A stretch of DNA of 64,000 bases from Gammaproteobacteria bacterium (GTDB lineage Bacteria > Pseudomonadota > Gammaproteobacteria > Pseudomonadales > Azotimanducaceae). The notes under the pieces are model-generated. The model saw only the letters and a program-made list of their open reading frames with translations, was not told the origin of the DNA and did no database searches. Where the stretch lies: NCBI GenBank assembly GCA_009840305.1, contig VXNY01000029.1, positions 372,001 through 436,000 on the forward strand, given 5' to 3'. The stretch's first letter is position 1. Every line of letters begins with the position of its first letter. Of the stretch, positions 53,354-62,927 are shown in pieces. The position numbers and the translations under genes were made by a program.

Positions 53354-55141
53354 TTAGTCGCTATCTGCAATAACTGATCGAAGGCGTTTGACTTGTTCAT
53401 CCGAAACAATATTCCGTACATTCTCATGCCACTGCAGAATTTCGCTCGCTATAGTAGTACGCATTCCACTTGATGGAAAGGTTTCAAGTTGTTCTAACAT
53501 AGCGTGCACGTTACTTTGGATTCCATGGAATGCTAGTCTTTTATAGTACCAAGTTTGTAAATCCTCTGGAACACTGTCTGTCAACAGAACAGCATCTTCC
53601 CATCTTTCATCACCGACTAAGTGCCAAGCAATCGCCGAGAAAGTTCCAGTTTCTGCTGCCTTAGGTATTTGGTCGAGAATGGACATTACGTGGTCAATAT
53701 GTCCGAGCGTACCCAACTTTCGAACAAGACTTTCAAAATAGACTTGAGTAAAGATGGAGCGACTTGGTTGGGAAAGGGCGATTTCTAACGCTCGTTCTGG
53801 ATCATCTGATGCTATATTTAATACCACATCCTTTACCATGTCTGCTAAACCGGGGTGGGCTTCGTCCACGTTTTCTTGAACCCAAGCAAGAGCGTCTTCA
53901 GGGTTTTGGCGCGCCCAATCTTTAACAAATATTTTTTCGAGGTTGTGGCCGTCAACACCGAGAATTTCTTTCCAGTTCGACAAAAACTCCTTTGCGGTTT
54001 GTGGGTCTTGATAAGTGAGTTCCGATATTGCAGAAGTAGCAGTGTCTTCGCGCAGACTTCTCGGTAGAGTCTCTAGTTTATGTAAAACACTTGCTGGGTC
54101 ACTACGTGCCCAAGCGTTAACAATTGTCGAACTTAAAAAGCTTCCGCTGAATTTCTCGACTGATTCAAGAGCATAGTAGGCTGCTTCTGGATCTCGTTTT
54201 GCCCAACTTTCCAAGACGATTGGCAATAGCCAGTCTCGTTTCTCTTTTTGTAGTGCAACAATATGACGAAAAGCTTCGTCCGGATGATGTTGAACCACGT
54301 CTAACAAAACTTCTCTCAAACGAAAGCGATCGATTTTGTGTCGAAATTCATAGGTTCGATCCAATATTTGATACCCATCTTGAGATATCCACGTATTTAG
54401 GATTTCAGTAATTAGGTCCTTTTGCAAATCATTTGATACGTCATCATCCAAAACTGCGTACCATGCATCCTCGGGTCGTTGATTTAACAGTTCTAGAATC
54501 TCATTTTCTTCGATCAAGCTGCCGAGTTTATTCTCCATCCCTAGAGCTTTCACATGTTCTTTCACTAGGTGGCTTTGATTTGGTTGAGTTCTAAGTATCG
54601 CACGGGTCGCAGTTTGCCAATGTGAAGGGCTCAGCTGCTCGGTAGCTTGTAAAGCCGCACTAATGTCGGTTTTTGACCACTCTTCAAAGACCATTTGAAC
54701 GAGATCGTGCCCATCGGTTCCTGTCCAATGCGGTACTAAGTCCAATGTTGCATCCGGATTTATTCGGGCTAACTCTCTGATCAACAAACTCTTCAGAGAT
54801 TTAGGAGGTGTTGGATCTTCCAATTGCTTCGTCTCACTTATAGAGTCGGCGATACCAACCAATTCTTCTTCACTAAATCGTTCAAAAACCAGCAAAGTGT
54901 CGTCATTGAGTGTCAAGATTTGTTGAAGTTGTCGCGCAGCTTCAACGTTTTGTCGCTTGAGGTCGCTTTCAATCTGCTCTCTATCAGTATCAAACAGTCG
55001 TTGCTCATCTTTTTCACGGGGTTGTTCTGTAAAAACAAATTGAGCGATAAGGAAAACAGCAAATACTCCGATGCAAGCTCCTAATACAAACCCACAGAGC
55101 ACAGTTTTTTTCGCGGTGCTCAAAGCTAGAATGGACTTCAT
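53354..55141 (-). CDS. Membrane-anchored alpha-helical repeat protein, paralogue 5
   Basis: 595 residues from ATG 55141 (frame open to 55165). The anchor is TVLCGFVLGACIGVFAVFLI, then a charged linker (REKDEQRLFDTDREQIESDL). Solenoid repeats include FEEWSKTDISAALQATEQL, VLESWAKRDPEAAYYALESV, IVNAWARSDPASVLHKLETL and FVKDWARQNPEDALAWVQEN. It has the clearest W-A-x-x-D-P-x-x-A spacing of the family, which makes it the best query for defining the repeat. It lies 51-75 bases downstream of paralogue 6 on the same strand. Confidence 0.7.
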   Translation of the reverse strand: MKSILALSTAKKTVLCGFVLGACIGVFAVFLIAQFVFTEQPREKDEQRLFDTDREQIESDLKRQNVEAARQLQQILTLNDDTLLVFERFSEEELVGIADSISETKQLEDPTPPKSLKSLLIRELARINPDATLDLVPHWTGTDGHDLVQMVFEEWSKTDISAALQATEQLSPSHWQTATRAILRTQPNQSHLVKEHVKALGMENKLGSLIEENEILELLNQRPEDAWYAVLDDDVSNDLQKDLITEILNTWISQDGYQILDRTYEFRHKIDRFRLREVLLDVVQHHPDEAFRHIVALQKEKRDWLLPIVLESWAKRDPEAAYYALESVEKFSGSFLSSTIVNAWARSDPASVLHKLETLPRSLREDTATSAISELTYQDPQTAKEFLSNWKEILGVDGHNLEKIFVKDWARQNPEDALAWVQENVDEAHPGLADMVKDVVLNIASDDPERALEIALSQPSRSIFTQVYFESLVRKLGTLGHIDHVMSILDQIPKAAETGTFSAIAWHLVGDERWEDAVLLTDSVPEDLQTWYYKRLAFHGIQSNVHAMLEQLETFPSSGMRTTIASEILQWHENVRNIVSDEQVKRLRSVIADSD

Positions 55142-55215
55142 AGATTTATCATCTCTATGAACCAACGAGAGTTCGTTCTAAACTTGCTATCTGTAGTTGA
55201 CAACAATTTATTCCA

Positions 55216-56985
55216 CTACTCGTCATTAACGTAACTTTTAAGTTTCTCTACTTCTTGTTCCGTCAACCGAGGATAGAGTGCATTGAAAGGCAACGCACCT
55301 TTCGCAAGTGCTCCGGCATTTTCGCTCGAGAGTTTCGACGCGGTTGCTACGAGAGTTTCCGATCGTTCGCGAAACCAAGCCAAAGCTAGTTCCTCGAAGT
55401 ATTCGCTCTGGAATTTACTCGGTAAATCGTCAACCAACCTTGCTGCTTCTTCGATCTGATTGAAATAGATCAAATTGCTACCGACATTTTGGTACGCCGC
55501 CCGTCTTTCTGACGCACTTACGTCCTTCAACAGACTCTTTACGGTTTCGATATCACCTTGCAACGACACGTAATAGAGAACTGAAGCTTCAAGTGGCACA
55601 GCAGTTAAGCTAGAGTTCGCTTGTGCAAGCGCTAACGCTCGATGTGGATCGATAAGGGAGAGTTCGGACAGCGTTTCATCCAGCAAGCTCGCCCTTACAG
55701 GGTCATCCTCTGTGGTTGTGGAAAGAATCCAAGAGACTGCGGCTTCAACATCTTGTTTTGCCCACTCTTCGATTAAGAACCGTGTTGCCAATTCAACACT
55801 TTCTCCTTGTTCTTTCAAGGTGGACAGATAGACAATTGCTTCCTGTGCACCCTGTTTTCGAAATAGTTGCCGAATAGCCCACGCAATTGTGGATCGACGA
55901 TGCTCGACCGACAACTCATGGATGTTGTTCAGCATAGACAGTGGCGCACGAATCGCCTCAGCTCGGAACAATGACCGATAAATTTGTCTCTGTAGTTCAA
56001 CGTCATCGAGTCTCTCGAGAGCGCTTAGCGCTTGTTGAATACCGTGTCGTCCCCATGCTACTAATACGGCAGACGCAAATTGATTTCGAACTTCAGCCGA
56101 TTTGCTCAGAACTAGTTTCCACATGGATTCGGGATGGTATTGTGTAATTTCGGCAACAACACTAGACAACATGCGCAGAGTTTCGCGGTCATTCTCTCGT
56201 GTAGCTTCGAACCGCTCTATGATCACGTCTAGAAGGGGATAAAACATACTAGACCCTTCTCTGTTAGCCCAAGACGCAGCGACAGTAATCAAGAGTCTCT
56301 CTTGTTCGATATCGTTTAAGGAGTCCGAAAATACGATGTCGAATGCTCGTAACGGATCGTGTAGAGACTGCATAACTTTCAACTCGCTAAGCGCGAATTC
56401 GACATCTCTTACAATGCCAATTGATTCTGCAATCTTTAGTACATCGGCCGTATCGGAAACTGTTTCAAGAATGGTCAGTAGAGCGGTTTTTCGAGAAGTT
56501 CCCATTAATGACGCAGCAGTCTGTAGTGCTTCGTCAAGATTGATGGACGTCCACTCCATGAACACCGAACTCACGAGACTATTCCATCGATCGAATTCGA
56601 ACGCCCAAACGTTCTCTAAAGCTACTGCAGGATCAATGCGAGCAATGCTTTCGAAGAGTTGAACTTGAACATCAAATACGTCTTGGTTCTCTTCCAGTTC
56701 AAGAGTTTGTTCGAGTAACTGCAATAGTTGTGAAATTTCAAGTCCAAACAGACGTTTTCTCAGCTTGATGGTGCGAACTAATACGTTTTCTTCTGAAACG
56801 AGTTCTTGTAAGTCTCCCGGTTCAACAACTAGGTGTTGTGAGTCCTTTCGCACAGAAGATGAGTGAACCGTCATGTCCTCGGTATCTGAAGAAGACAATC
56901 CAACTGACCAATGGAGGGTTAAATAAGCCGCACCACCGAGGACCATTCCAACGCAGCCAGCAGCTACAAACAGTTTTATTTTCAA
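55216..56985 (-). CDS. Membrane-anchored alpha-helical repeat protein, paralogue 6
   Basis: 589 residues from TTG 56985 (no ATG places the anchor better). The anchor is LFVAAGCVGMVLGGAAYLTL at residues 5-24. Repeats follow the family pattern: VFMEWTSINLDEALQTAASL, FLIEEWAKQDVEAAVSWIL and LALAWFRERSETLVATASKL. It is the first gene of a leftward pair with paralogue 5. The N-terminal third is more divergent than in the other members. Function unknown; a periplasmic scaffold is the simplest reading. Confidence 0.68.
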   Translation of the reverse strand: MKIKLFVAAGCVGMVLGGAAYLTLHWSVGLSSSDTEDMTVHSSSVRKDSQHLVVEPGDLQELVSEENVLVRTIKLRKRLFGLEISQLLQLLEQTLELEENQDVFDVQVQLFESIARIDPAVALENVWAFEFDRWNSLVSSVFMEWTSINLDEALQTAASLMGTSRKTALLTILETVSDTADVLKIAESIGIVRDVEFALSELKVMQSLHDPLRAFDIVFSDSLNDIEQERLLITVAASWANREGSSMFYPLLDVIIERFEATRENDRETLRMLSSVVAEITQYHPESMWKLVLSKSAEVRNQFASAVLVAWGRHGIQQALSALERLDDVELQRQIYRSLFRAEAIRAPLSMLNNIHELSVEHRRSTIAWAIRQLFRKQGAQEAIVYLSTLKEQGESVELATRFLIEEWAKQDVEAAVSWILSTTTEDDPVRASLLDETLSELSLIDPHRALALAQANSSLTAVPLEASVLYYVSLQGDIETVKSLLKDVSASERRAAYQNVGSNLIYFNQIEEAARLVDDLPSKFQSEYFEELALAWFRERSETLVATASKLSSENAGALAKGALPFNALYPRLTEQEVEKLKSYVNDE

Positions 56986-57170
56986 AGTTCGCGACGTGTT
57001 GTAGTCGATTTGTTGATCAAACTCATTATGTTTAACACCTTAGGAAAGAAGAGATGATGGAAACCATAGTTTTAGTCACTCGATTATGAAATCACATGTC
57101 TCGACTTATGCCAGATTCGTGGAATTTTTGTTCTCGAGGAACTTAAGAGTGCGAGGATTTAGCTTGAGTA

Positions 57171-58325
57171 TCACGCTTTATGATCGTGCTGTTTGTTCTT
57201 ACCATTGTCGAGGTCACTGTTGTATTTTCTTGCTCGATCTAAGATTTGTTCGCGTAGTTTTTCAGCTTCAGCTTTCTCTAACCGATATAAAGTGGTTCCA
57301 GCCCCAGCAACATAAACCAACAAATTACTGAAGTTAAACTTCCGTTCAACGAATCTACTGCTCTTTGTTACGTGTTGGATGTTCGTCAGCGGCCATACTT
57401 CCCGTTTTTTTGAAATCACGCCACGAGTCATAGAAAGGTCAGTTTTCCTCAACGCGTATCCCCGCCTTGGAACTTCTAAGCAAGGATAAAGTATGGTCAA
57501 CGTCGAAAGGGCAATCCAAAGAGAACCCAGGATTCCAAAGAACGGTATTGCAGCAGAGTTCCAAGAGAGATCGAGTAGTTCCCAAGCAACACCACCTCCG
57601 AAACCCAAAAGTATTGGTACAACGAGGACTGCAAGTACTACACTCCCAAAGAGTTCGAAACCCAAGCATTTATACCTGCTCCAAGAGGGATCTACGGTAC
57701 CTACAAGGGCGCTTAGAGCTAGCGGAGTGTTGTCATGCAAATTGTTATTTAGTGTTTCGTCTCGTTGATCATCATCTTTCAAGGACTCCAATTGCTGGGC
57801 ATTGTGTCTTTTCGCGATGTCAAAAACACGTAATGCAATATATTCTCTGACTGTTGCGACCGTCTGAAAGTCCAACCCGCGGAGCTTAGTGTTGTCATTT
57901 ACCTGAACAATTTGTAGGGTGCTTACCCTAAATAGGCGTCCCAGAGTGCTGTTATACGATGCAACTGCTTGTATACGACTAAAGGGGATCACGATCTCTG
58001 TTCGGGCAAATAGTCCGTATCTATAGGTCATATCTAATGTCGTGAGAGCAAAGCACCGACGAGGTACTTCGAAAATGCTGTATACAACGCTAAGGACAAG
58101 TATCCCACTAGCAATCCAAGCAAGGAATGGAATCATTGCTTTTATTTCAATTGAATAGGACCACCCAACAATCCAACTTACTCCAAAAAGCATAGGAAAC
58201 CACAAAAATACTGCTTTAAACACTGTAGCGAGAACACTCTGAACAACGAATCTCTTTGGTAATCGATTCCATTCCATGGTGGTAGCGGGAGTGCTATTTT
58301 CTGGTATTGGGATCGATGTATTCAA
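57171..58325 (-). CDS. PH-domain membrane protein, YdbS-like (bPH2, duplicated)
   Basis: 384 residues from TTG 58325. Two halves each have a pair of membrane segments followed by a bacterial PH (bPH2) domain. The first half has EVPRRCFALTTLDMTYRYGL and IPFSRIQAVASYNSTLGRLF, the second EVPRRGYALRKTDLSMTRGV and WPLTNIQHVTK. Related YdbS proteins are short single units, so this is a duplicated form. It is 4 bases from the YdbT-like gene and translationally coupled. YdbS/YdbT-type pairs are inner-membrane proteins linked to envelope stress or secretion, with no defined reaction. The C-terminal tail is charged and ends HDHKA. Confidence 0.78.
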   Translation of the reverse strand: MNTSIPIPENSTPATTMEWNRLPKRFVVQSVLATVFKAVFLWFPMLFGVSWIVGWSYSIEIKAMIPFLAWIASGILVLSVVYSIFEVPRRCFALTTLDMTYRYGLFARTEIVIPFSRIQAVASYNSTLGRLFRVSTLQIVQVNDNTKLRGLDFQTVATVREYIALRVFDIAKRHNAQQLESLKDDDQRDETLNNNLHDNTPLALSALVGTVDPSWSRYKCLGFELFGSVVLAVLVVPILLGFGGGVAWELLDLSWNSAAIPFFGILGSLWIALSTLTILYPCLEVPRRGYALRKTDLSMTRGVISKKREVWPLTNIQHVTKSSRFVERKFNFSNLLVYVAGAGTTLYRLEKAEAEKLREQILDRARKYNSDLDNGKNKQHDHKA

Positions 58326-58329
58326 CGCG

Positions 58330-60003
58330 CTACTGCCACTGATTCGTTCGATGTTGAATCATGTGTAGAGTTTTAGAGCGAACCGCTTGAGAGAAGTCTA
58401 CAGTTAAGAATGGAATGACGATGCGTCCCGGTAGATAACTAAATATGAGATCGCTCGATCCGCGTATTCTTTGTATCAAGGATTGACTGATCGTCGTGTT
58501 TTGCACTTTTTCCAGGTGAATGGTCTTCACTGAATATCCGATTAAACCAGAGCGTCTAGTCACCGAGAATTCCTTGATGATGTACCCGCTCTTGGTCCAC
58601 GACAACCAATTACTTATGATCATCCATATAGGAATGAGGCTTACATAAGCCCACCAGAACTCTCGAAGTACGGGAATTAGCGTGCCTAGACCGGCGCAGA
58701 TCAAGGGCGCTTTGATTAGTAGATCCCCAGCAAGTCCAACATACAGCGCAATTATTGATACCTTTTGGAATTCTCTTGATTGAAAATCTAGGGTCATACC
58801 CTGAATGTTTGTAGGATAAATGAAACGTCTGATTTTTTCTGCGTTCTCGACGTTAATAAATGGCACTAATAACGTAAATCGCTTACTGTTGTGCGACTGA
58901 CGAATGGAGAGCCTACCACGATTCATGACTCGCTCTCGCAAATTGAGCGAATATGCAATTTCTTGAACGCAGTTTTTCTTTACCGTGATGCGTGATCTCG
59001 AAAACAAGCCTTTTTCCACCAATATTTCGGTTTCATTTTCACCGAGGACAAAGTTTGCATTTGTCGTGATGAAACGAACGTAGCCGTAGAGCACAAAGAG
59101 TAAAGCGAGAGCGATGCCAATCATCAAGAAAAATACAGTTAGTCCGAACGGAGAACCTGAAATCGGTATTCCAAACACCAGATTAAAGAGATCGGGTAGC
59201 AGCATCAAATCGTTTAGAAAGTCTTCATATAGCCTAGGTATCCAACCCAACGATGCTCCACTTTGAAGGTAGTGTCGAACCATGCGATACACAATATACA
59301 GGACACTTAGCATTGAATATCCTTTCACAACTGCCCAAACTTCACCACCAGAACATAGAGTCGCTTTCATAAGGTCAGTACCCCGAAGAATTGGAATCGT
59401 TGTGGTCAATTGATGTTTGGCGACACTGTCTTTGTCAACCGCGGTGGCTACATCGTCCTCCATATCAGATGCGGTCAACTTCGCGTGTTCTAGTTTTTGT
59501 TTCTCTACTGCTTCAATGAGATTTTCGGCATCATGGAACCTGAGACCTGGAATTTCAACCTCTGCTTCTTCTGTTCCCACGGTATCGATCGAAATTCGAG
59601 AAAGCTTAAATACACGATCTATCGCACTGCGATGCACGTTTACAGAACGAATTCGAAGCCATGGTACATCGGTTCGTTGCTTTTCGAAGATACCTGAACG
59701 CACACTTATTGAGTCAACTCCGATGCGATACTTAAACCTCCAGTAGGAACACAATGCGACAATTAACTGAAACACCATGGAGAGCCCGATGGCGATGAAC
59801 ACTTTCCATTGCCATGGTATGCCAAACTCTTGCAACGTGAAAAAGACTATTGCTGTTGGCCCGCCGACGTTGAATAGTAGATTTACGAAATCGCTTAATA
59901 CCCCCTTTACCCGCAGGGTCAAGAAATAGGAGATAGCTATTGGAGATGTGCGTCTCCACGTTGGAGTATGTATCGAATTCAGGTCAGAATCGTCGTCAGT
60001 CAT
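58330..60003 (-). CDS. PH-domain membrane protein, YdbT-like (bPH2 repeats)
   Basis: 557 residues from ATG 60003 (GGAAAGG upstream; the frame stays open to 60099). It shows three bPH2 units alternating with membrane pairs: YRIGVDSISVRSGIFEKQRT and VPWLRIRSVNVHRS first, then VLGENETEILVEKGLFSRSR, then WTKSGYIIKEFSVTRRSGLI with TIHLEKVQNTTISQS. This is the normal YdbT layout. It pairs with the YdbS-like gene just downstream and probably forms a heteromeric inner-membrane complex. In this cargo context it may support export of the nearby periplasmic proteins; that is inference. Confidence 0.8.
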   Translation of the reverse strand: MTDDDSDLNSIHTPTWRRTSPIAISYFLTLRVKGVLSDFVNLLFNVGGPTAIVFFTLQEFGIPWQWKVFIAIGLSMVFQLIVALCSYWRFKYRIGVDSISVRSGIFEKQRTDVPWLRIRSVNVHRSAIDRVFKLSRISIDTVGTEEAEVEIPGLRFHDAENLIEAVEKQKLEHAKLTASDMEDDVATAVDKDSVAKHQLTTTIPILRGTDLMKATLCSGGEVWAVVKGYSMLSVLYIVYRMVRHYLQSGASLGWIPRLYEDFLNDLMLLPDLFNLVFGIPISGSPFGLTVFFLMIGIALALLFVLYGYVRFITTNANFVLGENETEILVEKGLFSRSRITVKKNCVQEIAYSLNLRERVMNRGRLSIRQSHNSKRFTLLVPFINVENAEKIRRFIYPTNIQGMTLDFQSREFQKVSIIALYVGLAGDLLIKAPLICAGLGTLIPVLREFWWAYVSLIPIWMIISNWLSWTKSGYIIKEFSVTRRSGLIGYSVKTIHLEKVQNTTISQSLIQRIRGSSDLIFSYLPGRIVIPFLTVDFSQAVRSKTLHMIQHRTNQWQ

Positions 60004-60492
60004 ACCTTTCCGTTTCTTTTGAAGATGAAGTAAACAAATGACAGTGGTTACTCTCGGTGCAACGGTATGTTCAGTTGAGAGAGAGTTTGGCTCTACCAAC
60101 TATGTCCACTGAGTGAATTCGATAGTTTAGCGATTTCCGTTGGAGAAATCGTTAAACAATTCGACCAAAACGCTGGTGACTCAGATACGACACTCGTACA
60201 AGACGCTTCGGTGATTGGAATGGTCAAATTCTGCAAGGTAGTGGAAAGCTCCCAAGTTTCCGAAACTCGGCAACAAAAATTCCTATGTCCATATAGTCAT
60301 TTCGTTATCGTCGATGTGCTTATAGGTTCAACCACTACGTTGTCGCTTGAAGTTACCCGCGATGTGTGTTTGGTATGATATTTTGTATAATATTATTTTC
60401 GTTAAGTTAGTCTACGCCGAATTTCATTGTCCTATTGTTCTCATTTGTTGCTATTCGAATTTCTGTTCGTACAGGAATAAGTCGACCTAAAA
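60004..60492. other. Divergent intergenic region
   Basis: About 490 bases between the leftward PH genes and the rightward methyltransferase gene, so promoters for both are expected. A TATAAT at 60386-60391 lies in an AT-rich stretch about 100 bases before the methyltransferase ATG, but no good -35 is 16-18 bases upstream. No gene was seen. Confidence 0.45.
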
Positions 60493-61608
60493 ATGCGAAG
60501 TAGCGAATCTTGTTTAGGACAGTTTTTCACACCGTCCCATATCGTAGCAAAAATGCTACGTTTACGTCGCAACTATGGTACGATCCTAGAACCATCATCG
60601 GGAAAGGGTGCATTTCTAAATTTTTTAGAACATAGTGCCGTTGCAATTGAATACGACGCGTCCCTCACCGATGATTCTCGAACGATTTTCATTGACTATT
60701 TCGACTATTCGACCGACTACAAATTTGACAGCATCGTGGGCAATCCACCGTATGTTCGGTATCAAGACATCAAGTCTAAGACAAAATCGAAGTTACCAAT
60801 GGAGCTTTTCGACGGTCGCAGTAATCTCTATCTGTTCTTCATCGCGAAAAGCATTGAACACCTGAAGCCTAACGGCGAACTGATCTTCATTACCCCGAGA
60901 GACTTTCTCAAAGCCACCTCTGCGAAAAAACTGAACGAAGTTCTGTTTCGCGAAGGGACGATGACTCACTACTTTGAACTAGGAGATGCTTCAGTATTTA
61001 ACGATGCGACTCCGAATTGCGCGATTTGGCGATGGGAGAAGAATAACTTTGACCGAAGTATGGAAACGGGCGGCACGTTTCAATGTGTTAATGGTCAACT
61101 ATATTTCGGTGAGTCAGCGCGTACGACAGTCAATGACTTCTTTGACGTCAGAGTCGGTGCGGTAAGTGGCGCGGATGACGTGTTTGCTAACCGAAGATTC
61201 GGTTGTACTGATATGGTTTGTTCCACGACTGAAAGAGATGGCAAACTACGCAGCATGATTTACGATCGCTACCACAAAGCGTTAGAACCTCACAAAGATC
61301 GATTGCTGAGAAGAAAAATTCGGCGTTTCGACGAGCGGAACTGGTGGGAGTGGGGAAGGAAATTCTGCTCACGAACGGGAGTGCGAATCTACGTCAATTC
61401 AAAAACTAGGAATAAAAAACCGTTTTTCATGAGTGAGATCGAGGCGTATGATGGTTCGGTGTTGGCGCTGTTTCCAAAACCGAGAGTTGATCCAGATCGC
61501 GCGGTCCAAAAACTTAACTCCACAGATTGGGAAAAACTTGCTTTTGTTTGCGATGGGCGACTGTTATTTTCCCAACGCAGCTTGGCGAATGCACCGTTCG
61601 AACTCTAG
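60493..61608 (+). CDS. N6-adenine DNA methyltransferase (Eco57I/TaqI-like)
   Basis: A 371-residue enzyme. GQFFTPSHIVAKML at residues 9-22 is the characteristic N-terminal motif, SAM motif I EPSSGKGAF is at 33-41, and the catalytic NPPYVRY is at 84-90 in IVGNPPYVRY. The C-terminal part (about 190-371) is a target-recognition region ending LLFSQRSLANAPFEL. It methylates the adenine of a specific DNA site; the site cannot be told from sequence. No obvious restriction partner follows, so it is either orphan or paired with the unassigned 61646-62077 frame. The protein ends soon after the QRSL motif, shorter than some relatives, so a small C-terminal loss is possible. Confidence 0.85.
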   Translation: MRSSESCLGQFFTPSHIVAKMLRLRRNYGTILEPSSGKGAFLNFLEHSAVAIEYDASLTDDSRTIFIDYFDYSTDYKFDSIVGNPPYVRYQDIKSKTKSKLPMELFDGRSNLYLFFIAKSIEHLKPNGELIFITPRDFLKATSAKKLNEVLFREGTMTHYFELGDASVFNDATPNCAIWRWEKNNFDRSMETGGTFQCVNGQLYFGESARTTVNDFFDVRVGAVSGADDVFANRRFGCTDMVCSTTERDGKLRSMIYDRYHKALEPHKDRLLRRKIRRFDERNWWEWGRKFCSRTGVRIYVNSKTRNKKPFFMSEIEAYDGSVLALFPKPRVDPDRAVQKLNSTDWEKLAFVCDGRLLFSQRSLANAPFEL

Positions 61609-61645
61609 GTAGACCGCAGCATTGAGTTCTAGTAGAACTTTCCGA

Positions 61646-62077
61646 TCATTGACTGTTGGAAAAACACGTTGCACGCTGAACTACCAATCGGCACAATCCT
61701 GCATTAACAAAACCGTACCGCACGGAATTCGCGGACAGATCGTTCAGATCCTTGAAAACGACGTCTTGATTGACGGATCTAATTTTTTCCACCACATCAA
61801 GTTCAAATCTTCGATTTGTAAACCAAAGCAAATAAGCAAACTGAATGTACGCGGCGAGATTTCCAATTTCAAAGCGTGTCTCTAAGATGGAGAATTCCGC
61901 GAGCTCATGGACTCGGGACGAGATTGCAAAAGCGCTGTTTAGGTTTGAAATCCTAAACTGGTCAACACCACTAACCATTTGATTCCATTTTGAATTCTCA
62001 GATTCAGTAGTAAAACCACCCCAAGCTCGATGTTCCCAGACAGGGACATCGAGCACCCCCAACATCTTTCTCTTCAT
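61646..62077 (-). CDS. Uncertain reading frame downstream of the methyltransferase
   Basis: The - strand has a 143-codon frame with fairly natural composition (for example ISNLNSAFAISSRVHELAEF and LAAYIQFAYLLWFTNRRFEL), convergent to the methyltransferase. A + strand frame at 61622-61885 covers part of the same bases (GIRGQIVQILENDVLIDG). Neither has a clear ribosome site or known motif. A restriction partner would be expected in this place, but I see no PD-(D/E)XK or HNH pattern in either. Confidence 0.3.
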   Translation of the reverse strand: MKRKMLGVLDVPVWEHRAWGGFTTESENSKWNQMVSGVDQFRISNLNSAFAISSRVHELAEFSILETRFEIGNLAAYIQFAYLLWFTNRRFELDVVEKIRSVNQDVVFKDLNDLSANSVRYGFVNAGLCRLVVQRATCFSNSQ

Positions 62078-62157
62078 ACGTCGATCGGAAATTCACTTCC
62101 ACAGAGCAGTAGTGTTCTGGATACTTCGCACTTCCTTATTCATTGAAACAGCCCCTA

Positions 62158-62592
62158 ATGAAGTTAATTAAATTTTTGCTCGTGGTTGTATTTATTGCAA
62201 CAGGCAGCCTAGCTGTATCGGCCGTCGACGAGGTTCAGGTCGGTCGTTACTCAACGATGAAATCGTTACCGACTGAGGCACAACAGAACATTTTTTCGAC
62301 AGTGCTTAACGTCCAGTTCGACTCTTCCATTGCGACAGTCGGGGAAGCAATGCGGTTTTTATTAAGAGATCAAGGCATTCGATTGGCCGTACCTAGATCC
62401 CCTGTGAATCAAGTACATACTTTGATTGCGTTGCCGTTGCCTCGAATTCATCGCCAACTTGGACCGATTAGTCTTCGACATGCTTTGGAAACGCTAGCTG
62501 GCCCAGTGTGGCGTCTAGTGCAAGATCCAATTTATCGCTTGGTGAGTTTTGAATTGTGTATTGAGGAAGCGGAGGAGGGAACTGACGAATGA
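62158..62592 (+). CDS. ICE type IV pilus-like protein, PilL N-terminal family
   Basis: 144 residues from ATG 62158 (the frame is open to 62143). Residues 1-24 are a signal peptide. The mature protein matches the PilL N-terminal family of PFGI-1-type ICEs: VGRYSTMKSLPTEAQQ, then SIATVGEAMRFLLRDQGIRL, and the conserved IHRQLGPISLRHALETLAGP followed by WRLVQDP and YRLVSFELC. It is part of the conjugative apparatus in the envelope. The stop overlaps the next start (ATGA), opening an operon of at least three transfer genes leading to TraD. Confidence 0.85.
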   Translation: MKLIKFLLVVVFIATGSLAVSAVDEVQVGRYSTMKSLPTEAQQNIFSTVLNVQFDSSIATVGEAMRFLLRDQGIRLAVPRSPVNQVHTLIALPLPRIHRQLGPISLRHALETLAGPVWRLVQDPIYRLVSFELCIEEAEEGTDE

Positions 62593-62927
62593 TTGAGACG
62601 ATACTCGGTATATTTTTGATTTTTATGTTCGCTCCAAGTAATGAAGTAGAGCATGATTTGGTTATCGAATCGCAACTTTCCCTAGAACACGTAGAACTCG
62701 AAGCATCACAAGATGAGCAATCAGAAGAAGATTGTCGATATACGGATGAATCAATCCCTCACCGAGACTTAAGCGATTATGTGGTTCTAGAAGAGATCTC
62801 AGTCAATGCGATCGAAGAAGGGGACTCTGAACAATCCGAAACAACTGAACGAACGGACTCCGAGAAAGTTGAAGAAGATCAAGACAAAATTGAACTCGCT
62901 CGCCCCCACACCGAAGAGAAAGACTAG
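62589..62927 (+). CDS. Small acidic ICE protein of unknown function
   Basis: 112 residues: a hydrophobic N-terminus (TILGIFLIFMFAPS) that may be a signal or anchor, then an extremely acidic, Ser/Thr/Glu-rich and probably disordered tail. It is tightly coupled on both sides (ATGA with the PilL-like gene, TAGTG with the TIGR03759 gene). Its position between two ICE transfer genes says it is an element protein; I recognise no family. Confidence 0.65.
   Translation: MIETILGIFLIFMFAPSNEVEHDLVIESQLSLEHVELEASQDEQSEEDCRYTDESIPHRDLSDYVVLEEISVNAIEEGDSEQSETTERTDSEKVEEDQDKIELARPHTEEKD

Noticed and set aside
1187-60401. The 16-base AT-rich string TATAATATTATTTTCG near 1187 and again at 60386
   Set aside because: In AT-rich intergenic DNA a shared 16-mer can arise by chance, and the flanking bases do not match.
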